From Robiginitomaculum sp. (GTDB lineage Bacteria; Pseudomonadota; Alphaproteobacteria; Caulobacterales; Maricaulaceae), in contig NVXK01000016.1 in assembly GCA_002733905.1 (NCBI GenBank), positions 17,647 to 81,646 on the forward strand: 64,000 nt of DNA. The letters are read 5' to 3'. Made by a program: the position numbers and the translations under genes. The notes beneath the pieces are model-generated. The model was not told the DNA's origin and did not search any database. It saw only the letters and a list, made by a program, of their open reading frames with translations. Below, in pieces: positions 54,772 to 61,641 of this stretch. Numbering within the stretch: the stretch's first letter is position 1; each line of letters begins with the position of its first letter.

Positions 54772-56040
54772 TTAAATTTTGAAGTCATTTTGAAGTCTGC
54801 CCCAATGAGCTCTGAGCTTTTCGTTGTGTTTTGCATCCATGGGCAAGGTCTTCAATGCTTCTGGCCATAAAGAGCGGGCTTTATCCATTGTATCGTCAAT
54901 ATGGGGCTTGATAGCTCGCCAGGGAATACCAGAATTGTTAGCCCATGCCTGAAAATGTTTTTCTGTCACTGAATACCATTCTTTTGTTTTACCAAGATTT
55001 AAAGCATATTTTGTTTCATCGTCGAAATAAACATTGGTAGTGACAATATCATAGGCAGGGGAGAGCCTTGGTGTAATTTGGTCTGGATAGTATAGACTCC
55101 AGTTTTTCAAATGGGCATCACCATTTGCCAGTAAGATATTTACAAGTAGGCGCCTGGCAAATTGCTGCGCGTCTGCTAGACCGTCACCCGAAAATTCATA
55201 AAGTACTCTACCGATTTGCTCATAATTTGCAGAATCATATTTGTTACGCGGGTCTTTCACTAAGACCTGCGCAAAGTCTTCCATGTGAATTCTTGTATTC
55301 CCGTCACGATCAAACCGTTTAATGGCAAATGCCAGTTCTTCATCGGGAAGGTTTATTGACGGCAAATTGTCCAATCGTGTGCGCTCTATCAGTTTAATCT
55401 CCGGAATATCTACACCTGCAAGTTCTGCCAATGTCATAGCTGTGAACTCATTGAGAGGGACGTGTTTATGTTGGGTGGATGGAGTTTTGATGATCCAATC
55501 ACCAAGTTCACCGTTTTCGCTAAAGTTATATCGGCTACCCATTGCCTTCATAGAAAACTTCATTTGAACACCGGCCAATGAAAACTTGGGTGTTTGGTCC
55601 ATTTCTCCAAATTTTATGGCTTGGGCTGGCCCATGTGTATTCATGATGCTCGTTGGGACATCTTGTGGATCCATTGGGGTCGCCACTAAAGCTCCGGGGA
55701 GATCTCGACCAAGATGTGAAAACATCCTAAACTCGTTATCAATATGAATTTTTAATTCCTGAGAAAGCAAGTCTCGCGGGCTACCTTCGGGAAGAAGGTT
55801 TGATAAAACTGGATGTAGTTTTTGTTTTTTTGCCCATGTTTGTGACATGAGCTCTTCCGACTTGGGAAAGTTTGGATGTGTGACAAGGCTGAAGGTTGGC
55901 CGCCCAGGATTATTTTTATATTCTGGCGCAAAACTCAAAACATTGCGCCCGCTTTGAAAGCCGGCTAAATACCCGACGAGCTGGCCATGTAAGGTAAGCT
56001 TGAGAACGCTCACTTTATCTATTTGGTCATTTGAGCTCAT
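54772..56040 (-). CDS. hipA: HipA-type serine/threonine kinase toxin
   Basis: A 422-residue HipA family kinase. The N-terminal HipA_N part is VLKLTLHGQLVGYLAGFQSGRNVLSF and the ATP-binding part has FSLAGVQMKFSM and WIIKTPSTQHKHVPLNEFTAMTLAELAGV. The catalytic region is LLANGDAHLKNWSLYYPDQ (catalytic Asp and Asn) followed by SPAYDIV. Such kinases phosphorylate glutamyl-tRNA synthetase or related targets and cause growth arrest. It is intact and full length, and overlaps the hipB-like antitoxin gene by four bases. Confidence 0.9.
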   Translation of the reverse strand: MSSNDQIDKVSVLKLTLHGQLVGYLAGFQSGRNVLSFAPEYKNNPGRPTFSLVTHPNFPKSEELMSQTWAKKQKLHPVLSNLLPEGSPRDLLSQELKIHIDNEFRMFSHLGRDLPGALVATPMDPQDVPTSIMNTHGPAQAIKFGEMDQTPKFSLAGVQMKFSMKAMGSRYNFSENGELGDWIIKTPSTQHKHVPLNEFTAMTLAELAGVDIPEIKLIERTRLDNLPSINLPDEELAFAIKRFDRDGNTRIHMEDFAQVLVKDPRNKYDSANYEQIGRVLYEFSGDGLADAQQFARRLLVNILLANGDAHLKNWSLYYPDQITPRLSPAYDIVTTNVYFDDETKYALNLGKTKEWYSVTEKHFQAWANNSGIPWRAIKPHIDDTMDKARSLWPEALKTLPMDAKHNEKLRAHWGRLQNDFKI

Positions 56041-56366
56041 TCCTCATCTCCTAATAGGTTTTTCCAAGGATCATTGGCAAGTTGACCTTTCTCACTCTTT
56101 TTGTTGGCAATCTGTTTAAGGGTGTCGAGAGAAAGCGTATCATCTTCAAGGACTTTCTTTATAAGGCTTAGCTTGTCATTGGGGACCAATATCAATTCAC
56201 TCTTTAGCCCTGTGGCCAGAAGTGTTAGGGTCTCGAGCCTGGGGTTGCCTCTGGATTCTAAGTGCTGGTATTGTTTACGTGACATACCGATACGAAGCTT
56301 CATATCTTTTTGCTTAAGCCCTAAAGCCAATCGGCGAATTTTTAGTTGTTCAAGTATATTTTTCAT
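56037..56366 (-). CDS. hipB: HipB-type HTH antitoxin
   Basis: The track begins at 56474. ATG 56366, with AGGGG about 6 bases upstream, gives 109 residues. The N-terminal XRE HTH is QLKIRRLALGLKQKDMKLRIGMSRKQYQHLESRGNPRL (about residues 5-43), and the C-terminal tail should bind HipA. It would neutralise HipA and repress the operon. The dyad AATAAG-GGG-CTTATT at 56406-56420 lies just upstream and is a candidate operator. Confidence 0.85.
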   Translation of the reverse strand: MKNILEQLKIRRLALGLKQKDMKLRIGMSRKQYQHLESRGNPRLETLTLLATGLKSELILVPNDKLSLIKKVLEDDTLSLDTLKQIANKKSEKGQLANDPWKNLLGDEE

Positions 56367-56405
56367 AATAACCCCTATATACGACCATTTTCCTAAAAAG
56401 CAATG

Positions 56406-56420
56406 AATAAGGGGCTTATT
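56406..56420. promoter_or_regulatory. Candidate hipBA operator
   Basis: AATAAG-GGG-CTTATT is a perfect 6+6 dyad 40 bases upstream of the hipB start. A related half-site AATAACCCC overlaps the start region (about 56367). HipB-type proteins normally bind such dyads. Confidence 0.45.
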
Positions 56421-56504
56421 ATAAATAAAGGAACATATGAATGGGTGTTGTAATAATGCTCTAATTTGGTCCATGATTGGAGTTTTGAGCCGTATTGAAT
56501 TTAT

Positions 56505-56559
56505 TTTGCGACACTAAAAGCTAATTGACGCACGTCACTAAAAGCTAATTGTTGCACGG
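56505..56559 (+). repeat. Transposon-end array 1 (two 24-bp direct repeats)
   Basis: TTTGCG is followed by ACACTAAAAGCTAATTGACGCACG and TCACTAAAAGCTAATTGTTGCACGG. The same arrangement with period 24 occurs at 61341-61394 in the same orientation, in front of tniA. Multiple tandem transposase-binding sites inside an end are typical of Tn7/Tn5053-type elements. This copy lies between hipBA and the CBASS operon, with no tniA following it. Confidence 0.7.
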
Positions 56560-57080
56560 TTCTGAAATTAAACAATATAAATATATATGGTGGACAATCT
56601 AGAAATTTTAGTAGCAGGACAAGCCTGTTAACGGCGTCATGATTATTTTTGGAACGCTGATACATATGCTAACAATACCAGCTTACATGATCAAACTATG
56701 TAAAACCTGCGGGATGAATATCAGCGGAACTTAAGGCGCATTAACGATGGGGTTATATATACCCAAAAAAGTGAACAATTAAACTGAAAAAACCCCATGT
56801 TGGCAGTCTTATTAATGGAGGCTAATACCCTACGTACTTTCGTGCCCAAATCGTGGAAAAAGCACGGTGACCTTGTCGTTCAAAGTGGTGGTTCGATCAC
56901 TTATTTGGCCGATATTATGCTTCAATAACTCATTGTATTAAAGGAATTTACTTTGCTTTTCCCTAATATCTGGCCGGTTGGTTGGCCGATCTATTTGAAC
57001 CCAACATGGCATACGAGCAACTATCTATGAAAATGAACAAAGGAGACATTAACAATAGTAAAGAATAGAACAAGTTGTAT
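56560..57080. other. Region between end array 1 and the CBASS operon
   Basis: No supported gene is seen. A 37-codon ORF (56815-56928, MEANTLRTFVPKSWKKHGDLVV) may be a remnant, but I do not recognise it. ATGGGGTT / AACCCCAT (about 56748-56797) forms an 8-bp stem with a long loop. There is no clear terminator after the capV-like gene, whose transcript would run into this stretch. Confidence 0.4.
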
Positions 57081-58076
57081 CTAAGAGTGGTGCCGTTCGT
57101 ACTGGAGAACTTGGGTTTCAAAGAAATGGAGCATGTCTGATTTATTATCTGTGAATGCCTTCTTACCTAATGACGGAAGCCGTGATGCAGCTTCCTTATA
57201 ATCATCCATGTCAATTTCCACTTTAATAGTGGGATCAACTCTTAAAACATTATTTCTTCCAATTAGTAAACCTGCTTGTCCCAATGCATTATGAGATTGA
57301 AGATGAGATGCAAATCGTTGTGCATTTGCTGCCCAGTATGTCGCACCTTTATTTGCGATTTTTTCATCAAAGGTTAGAGGTGTATGACCGCAACCAATGG
57401 ACAAAACACTAATTTTATGCCTCTGAACTTGGTAACAAGCTAATGCATCTACAACAGCTGCCATAATAGGATTGTTGATAAACAAGCCTCCGTCCAAGAA
57501 AATCTCTTCACTTTCCCTATAGCCACCGAGGAAAAGAGGCGCAGCGGAAGTTTCAAGAGCAACAGATGCCATTTCCCGTGCGTGATCTTTTTTATAGTCT
57601 GGATGATGTGCAGTTTTTCGCATTACCGGTTCGCCTTCATTATATAGAGACGGGATGCATAACCGAGTATTGGCTTCGCCAAACTTTCTTTTTCCAAGTG
57701 TTTCACGGACAATACTTTCAAGAGGTCCGCGATCATGAATGGTAGAGAAGGGGGAAAGTAGAACTTTCCCTTTTTTTGGAAAAATCTCTGAACCACGATC
57801 TAAATACATTGAAAGCAAATCTCGAGCTTTTACCCCAGCGGCTAGCCCTATAGCCAAAATACCTCCAGTTGAAGTGCCCGTAATCATGTCGAAATAGGAA
57901 CTTATTGGCTTTCCATTGCATAACTCCACTTCAATTTCAGCTAATATTTGTGCAGGTAAAATACCTTTAATCCCACCACCGTCGATAGATAAAATTTTAA
58001 ATTTTTTATCCTGCGGCCAAGGCAATTGGTGACGTTGTTGTAATAAGGTTCCTGATGACCTTCTGTCGCTCTGCAT
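57081..58076 (-). CDS. capV: CapV-type patatin-like phospholipase, CBASS effector
   Basis: A 331-residue patatin-like phospholipase. The motifs are complete: oxyanion ILSIDGGGIKGILPAQIL (about residues 28-45), nucleophile GTSTGGILAIG (Ser about residue 70) and the catalytic Asp in IFLDGGLFINNP (about residue 195). In CBASS such effectors are switched on by the cyclic oligonucleotide made by the neighbouring nucleotidyltransferase and degrade the inner membrane of infected cells. The start has an ideal AGGAGA site and overlaps the E2 gene by 71 bases. No membrane helix is present. Confidence 0.9.
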   Translation of the reverse strand: MQSDRRSSGTLLQQRHQLPWPQDKKFKILSIDGGGIKGILPAQILAEIEVELCNGKPISSYFDMITGTSTGGILAIGLAAGVKARDLLSMYLDRGSEIFPKKGKVLLSPFSTIHDRGPLESIVRETLGKRKFGEANTRLCIPSLYNEGEPVMRKTAHHPDYKKDHAREMASVALETSAAPLFLGGYRESEEIFLDGGLFINNPIMAAVVDALACYQVQRHKISVLSIGCGHTPLTFDEKIANKGATYWAANAQRFASHLQSHNALGQAGLLIGRNNVLRVDPTIKVEIDMDDYKEAASRLPSLGKKAFTDNKSDMLHFFETQVLQYERHHS

Positions 58077-58539
58077 ATTCTATCTCCTGATTTATTTTAT
58101 GTGTTTTACCTCCGCCATACCAAATGCCGGTGACCTGCCAAATTTCGTAAAACTGTAGCCACTCACATGCGTCTGGGATTGTTGTCTCAGAAATAAAATG
58201 ATCCCAGTTCCAATCTCCACTTCCTGGTAGGCATATGCACAGAATAGGGCGACGATCTGGTTCGTCTTGTCTTGCAGGGTACACATGAGGAAAGTGGGCT
58301 AGTTGATAATCCGTCATTTTTAGCAAAGAGGGATGCCAAAACCTCACATGTGGAATATATTGAAAAAAATCTTGTTTGTATTTTGATTGGGGTAACTCAT
58401 ACTCTATTTTGAGAAGGTAATATTTTTCTGATGGTTTTACCCAGCCTTGCCACACACCAATTTTTTCTTTTTGAACTACCATTTTAAAGTTTGGAAAGTC
58501 CCTGAGTAATCGATTGTTTTGTTCAAGGATTGATAACAT
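58006..58539 (-). CDS. CBASS E2-like conjugating protein (short type II)
   Basis: A 177-residue protein with the CBASS E2 pattern. A beta-sheet region has WQGWVKPSEKYYLLKIEYELP, then HVRFWHPSL, and the active-site region ILCICLPGSGDWNWDHF (candidate Cys101 or Cys103). The C-terminal EWLQFYEIWQVTGIWYGGGKTH is highly characteristic. In short type II CBASS this E2-only protein acts without the E1 and JAB partners of Cap2/Cap3 and modifies or primes the nucleotidyltransferase. It lies between the CD-NTase gene (2-base gap) and capV. Confidence 0.85.
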   Translation of the reverse strand: MLSILEQNNRLLRDFPNFKMVVQKEKIGVWQGWVKPSEKYYLLKIEYELPQSKYKQDFFQYIPHVRFWHPSLLKMTDYQLAHFPHVYPARQDEPDRRPILCICLPGSGDWNWDHFISETTIPDACEWLQFYEIWQVTGIWYGGGKTHKINQEIEYAERQKVIRNLITTTSPIALAAG

Positions 58540-58541
58540 TA

Positions 58542-59753
58542 TTATTGGCTTCCAAAGTTTGTTCGCTTAGGAACGGATGGGTACACATTAGGAGCCACCG
58601 ATACTGAGCCTCCAACTCCAACAATGGTCCTACCTGCGGCGCGAGCTTCACCAAGTCTTTTAGAGTAGGTTTTAATGGCATGTGTTGCAGCAGTTTCGCC
58701 AAATAACCGGACAAGGATCTCGTTTTGTTTTTCAACATCCGTAGTGCTACGCAACACGTTAATATCCATTATCAAACTATCCAAGTCTTTACGGAAAGTA
58801 GATTGATCGGAATTATTTGAAGGCCATCGATCTGTAAAACAGTCAGGGCGATATGATACATTTCTTACGTCTAGGAGTACACCTGTGCGTTCACACTGTA
58901 AAATAGTATCCCTAATATGCGTCGCAACATTCAATAGCTCTTGGCTAAGGCTAGGGGATAAAATTGGCCCCGCCTCTAATGCGAGTCCGGCTTTTATTAC
59001 GGATGGCGGCTTGCGTTTTCGCGAAGATTTATTTGAACGGTAAGAAACATCGCGCGCTCGCTTTATCAGCTGTAATGCCACTATGCGCGGAGATTTTCTA
59101 TCAAGACTTTCAAATTCTGGAAAATCCTCAGTTTCAGCTTTTGCCAATAAAGCCAGACGATGGCTGCCAAAACGTTCCATGAAGATATCGTTTGTACCAA
59201 CTCGGGATTTAAAGTGTTTTGTAAACCCCTTTGGATTAACATCCTTATGGTAAGATTCTCGGGTTTCTTTTTTCCAGTGGAAGAGTTGGGATACGCGTTC
59301 AGTAAGGATGTTTGCTCGTCGAACTACTGGCATAACGTCTAGTGTGTGACCATCCGCATAAGTTATAGTTATGCAACGTGAGTTTCGCTTTACCATTTTA
59401 TGGTAACGTGACCCAGGTCCGCGATCTAGCGAACGTTCAAGAATTGTTAGCACCCATTCAGGATCAGAATTTTCAGGTAAATCAAGTTCAATAACTACAT
59501 CAATATCATGCTTATGGGCTTTAATTTTTCCCAAAATTGGAGCGCCTATACCAAAGGAACCAGATGGGTAAATGATTATCACTTTACCCTCTAAGAGTGA
59601 TCCTGAGCCATCTACATAAGAGGAAACCGCTTCGTAGTTTTGTGTTGCTTCCTTATAATCAGAAGGCGTGAGCTGTATTTTAAATGCTACGTCCATCAAT
59701 AACTGGTCTGCAATACTTGCATAAGTCGAGAAGTCGAAATTTTCAAAGCCCAT
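58542..59753 (-). CDS. CBASS CD-NTase (cyclic oligonucleotide synthase)
   Basis: A 403-residue cGAS/DncV-like nucleotidyltransferase. The active site is complete: VIIIYPSGSFGIGAPI with the G-S (about residues 56-71), HKHDIDVVIEL carrying the first two Asp (about residues 80-90), and ITYADGHTLDVMPVV with the third (about residue 136). It should make a cyclic di- or trinucleotide on phage infection. The C-terminus is flexible (VGVGGSVSVAPNVYPSVPKRTNFGSQ), the end that E2-type proteins act on in type II CBASS. AAGGAGAG precedes the ATG. The clade cannot be assigned by eye. Confidence 0.88.
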   Translation of the reverse strand: MGFENFDFSTYASIADQLLMDVAFKIQLTPSDYKEATQNYEAVSSYVDGSGSLLEGKVIIIYPSGSFGIGAPILGKIKAHKHDIDVVIELDLPENSDPEWVLTILERSLDRGPGSRYHKMVKRNSRCITITYADGHTLDVMPVVRRANILTERVSQLFHWKKETRESYHKDVNPKGFTKHFKSRVGTNDIFMERFGSHRLALLAKAETEDFPEFESLDRKSPRIVALQLIKRARDVSYRSNKSSRKRKPPSVIKAGLALEAGPILSPSLSQELLNVATHIRDTILQCERTGVLLDVRNVSYRPDCFTDRWPSNNSDQSTFRKDLDSLIMDINVLRSTTDVEKQNEILVRLFGETAATHAIKTYSKRLGEARAAGRTIVGVGGSVSVAPNVYPSVPKRTNFGSQ

Positions 59754-59881
59754 GTGGCTCTCCTTTATATGTATGCCCTTGCTTACATGCTATTATCCTG
59801 ACGCTTTGGAGTTTTACCGCTCCAACGCCTTGTCTGTTAAAAGCAAATGATAAGAGTTAGTAACTCGACTCACATTTCTTA

Positions 59882-59897
59882 CATACGAAAACGTATG
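59882..59897. promoter_or_regulatory. CBASS operator O1 downstream of candidate CBASS promoter
   Basis: CATACG-AAAA-CGTATG is a perfect 6+6 dyad. On the minus strand TTGACA (59934-59929) and TGTATG, 17 bases on, form a candidate promoter whose start site falls at this dyad, so a bound repressor would block CBASS transcription. A second dyad GCTGTGT / ACACAGC (59897-59918) lies next to it. Confidence 0.65.
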
Positions 59898-59944
59898 CTG
59901 TGTAACATACAACACAGCCCTTGCTATCTGTCAACCCCTCGTGG

Positions 59945-59956
59945 TACGATTTCGTA
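59945..59956. promoter_or_regulatory. Operator O2 upstream of the XRE regulator gene
   Basis: TACGA-TT-TCGTA reads on the minus strand as ATACGAAATCGTAC, a near-copy of O1's ATACGAAAACGTAT. It overlaps a plausible -10 (TACGAT) with TTGCTA 18 bases upstream for the divergent regulator gene. Two matching sites in one divergent gap indicate one protein controlling both directions. Confidence 0.6.
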
Positions 59957-60003
59957 TATGAGTAATTTTATTCTAATAAATGAGTATTGAAGGGGATATC
60001 TAT

Positions 60004-60333
60004 ATGTCATTTGCGGTTAGGTTAAAAAAATATCGAGTAGCTCAAAAGCTATCATTGCAAAGTTTAGCGGATTTAGTGGAGGTTTCAAAAGCTCACATTT
60101 GGGATCTAGAAACAGAAAGGGCGAAAAACCCATCATTGGAAGTGCTAAAAAAACTATCTACACATTTAAAAATACCAATTGCTACATTAATTGGAGAGAA
60201 TCCAGAAAAAGCAGAAGGTATTGCTCAATCAGAGTCTGTAGTTATGTATCGTGATCTGCAAGGGCTGAATGAACAAGATCGAGAAACTATAAAAATAATG
60301 ATGGAGCGGCTCAAAAAACGAACAGATATTTAA
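60004..60333 (+). CDS. XRE family regulator, CapH-like
   Basis: ATG 60004, with GAAGGGGAT upstream, is preferred to the track start at 59980 and gives 109 residues. The HTH is RLKKYRVAQKLSLQSLADLVEVSKAHIWDLETERAKNPS (about residues 6-45), followed by LIGENPEKAEG and a C-terminal helix (DRETIKIMMERLKKR). It is divergent from the CBASS operon and directly followed by an ImmA/IrrE peptidase gene. In known CBASS loci a CapH repressor is cleaved by a CapP peptidase when DNA damage occurs; the same pairing is inferred here. Confidence 0.85.
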   Translation: MSFAVRLKKYRVAQKLSLQSLADLVEVSKAHIWDLETERAKNPSLEVLKKLSTHLKIPIATLIGENPEKAEGIAQSESVVMYRDLQGLNEQDRETIKIMMERLKKRTDI

Positions 60334-60338
60334 CCGAT

Positions 60339-61241
60339 ATGACTTTATCGATTTCCAGAATGGACTTGGACGGTAACTGTTCACCAATAGCTTTGGTAAC
60401 AAAAATTCTAAAACTTGAACCAAACTTAAAAATCCCTATTCCAATTGAAGAGTTAGCATACAAACTAGACATCAACTCAATTCAGGAACTTACTACTGCT
60501 GGATACGAAGGGGGATTAGTTACTGATGAAGCCCGTAGCTCTGGTGATATTTTAATTAAAAAAGGAATGTATCATCAACGCCGCCGTTTTACTATTGGGC
60601 ACGAGCTGGCTCATTTCCTGATTTCGTATCATAAACCTTCAGCCCCTAATGGTTTTTTGTGTGACAAGACTGCGATGAACAACTGGGACCTTAAGGAACA
60701 AATTAAGGCGAGAAAAATGGAAGCACAAGCAAATCAGTTTGCCTCTCTTATTCTTATACCTCCACCACAATTGAGAAAAATTTTAAATCGAGACCGTTTC
60801 ACTTACCTTGATAGAATGTTTGAAATTCATGAGTTTTTTGATGTAAGTAAAGAAGCCGCTGCTCGATCATTTGTAGAATACAACCCTGAATGCGTATCAA
60901 TTCTAATTTGTAAAGACGGAAAATTATTGCGGAAATATAGTAAAAGAGATTTTCCGTGGATAAAATTGAATAAAGGCCAAGCTATCCCTGATATATCAGC
61001 ATTGTATACTCATCCTGTAACAACTGATAAAACCAGCTCTCTTCAGGAGACAATGGCTAAAGAATGGATTGATGTAAAATTTGGAAGCCGTACACCAAAA
61101 ATGTATGAACAAGTGGTGCATCAAAATTATGGGTATTCCATGATTATGCTGAAAACAATTGCCTTTGCTGACATGGATTACGATCCAGAAGAAAACCTGA
61201 CTTCAAAGCAGAGACTCGCGAAACGAGCACAAAATAGGTAA
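60339..61241 (+). CDS. ImmA/IrrE family metallopeptidase, CapP-like
   Basis: A 300-residue protein. The gluzincin motif is RRFTIGHELAHFLISYH (HELAH, about residue 88), and the third ligand region is KMEAQANQFASLILIPPPQL (about residues 127-146), the standard ImmA/IrrE pattern. The C-terminal ~110 residues are a further domain. The gene begins six bases after the XRE gene. Its proposed job is to cleave the regulator and release CBASS expression in response to a stress signal. It could equally form an independent XRE/ImmA module; position next to CBASS favours the first. Confidence 0.85.
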   Translation: MTLSISRMDLDGNCSPIALVTKILKLEPNLKIPIPIEELAYKLDINSIQELTTAGYEGGLVTDEARSSGDILIKKGMYHQRRRFTIGHELAHFLISYHKPSAPNGFLCDKTAMNNWDLKEQIKARKMEAQANQFASLILIPPPQLRKILNRDRFTYLDRMFEIHEFFDVSKEAAARSFVEYNPECVSILICKDGKLLRKYSKRDFPWIKLNKGQAIPDISALYTHPVTTDKTSSLQETMAKEWIDVKFGSRTPKMYEQVVHQNYGYSMIMLKTIAFADMDYDPEENLTSKQRLAKRAQNR

Positions 61242-61641
61242 CGTTACATTGGATACTCACATGGTAAACCAAGTTTGACCTTATCGATAGACTTTAACAA
61301 AACCTTGTCGAAAATGAGCGGTTTCAACCCGTGTTAATTTTTTGCGACACTAAAAGCTAAAAACCGCACAACACTAAAAGCTAATTTTTGCACATAAATA
61401 AAATCAGAAAATGCATTCTAGTTTTTAGCAATACATATTTTTTAGAAATAATTGTTGGCTTCAACATTTGGATTTATTGTATATCTATATTGATAAGGTA
61501 AAGTTTAACTCGACCAAACAGTAAGGCATTAATGAATCAAACTCGCTGATACATAGTGGTATTTAGTCACCATGTTTACTAACTATTAAGTAAACATCTT
61601 CTTTTTCAGAGTTTTCATATTATGCGGATAGTCAACCGATT
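61242..61641. other. Intergenic region with transposon end array 2 and tniA leader
   Basis: There is no gene in these 400 bases. The left 90 bases are the tail of the CapP-like gene's unit and show no terminator. The end array lies at 61341-61394, possibly starting from TGTTAATTTTTTGCG at 61332. The right ~245 bases up to tniA are AT-rich and should hold the tniA promoter. Confidence 0.5.
61341..61394 (+). repeat. Transposon-end array 2 (two 24-bp direct repeats) before tniA
   Basis: TTTGCG is followed by ACACTAAAAGCTAAAAACCGCACA and ACACTAAAAGCTAATTTTTGCACA. The consensus ACACTAAAAGCTAA-n5-GCAC is shared with array 1. Lying about 250 bases before a TniA-type transposase gene that reads away from it, this is the expected place for the tniA-proximal end of the element. 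Confidence 0.75.

Noticed and set aside
56815-56928. 37-codon ORF MEANTLRTFVPKSWKKHGDLVV
   Set aside because: Too short, no recognised family and no clear ribosome site; it may be a remnant of a mobile-element gene but cannot be supported as a gene.
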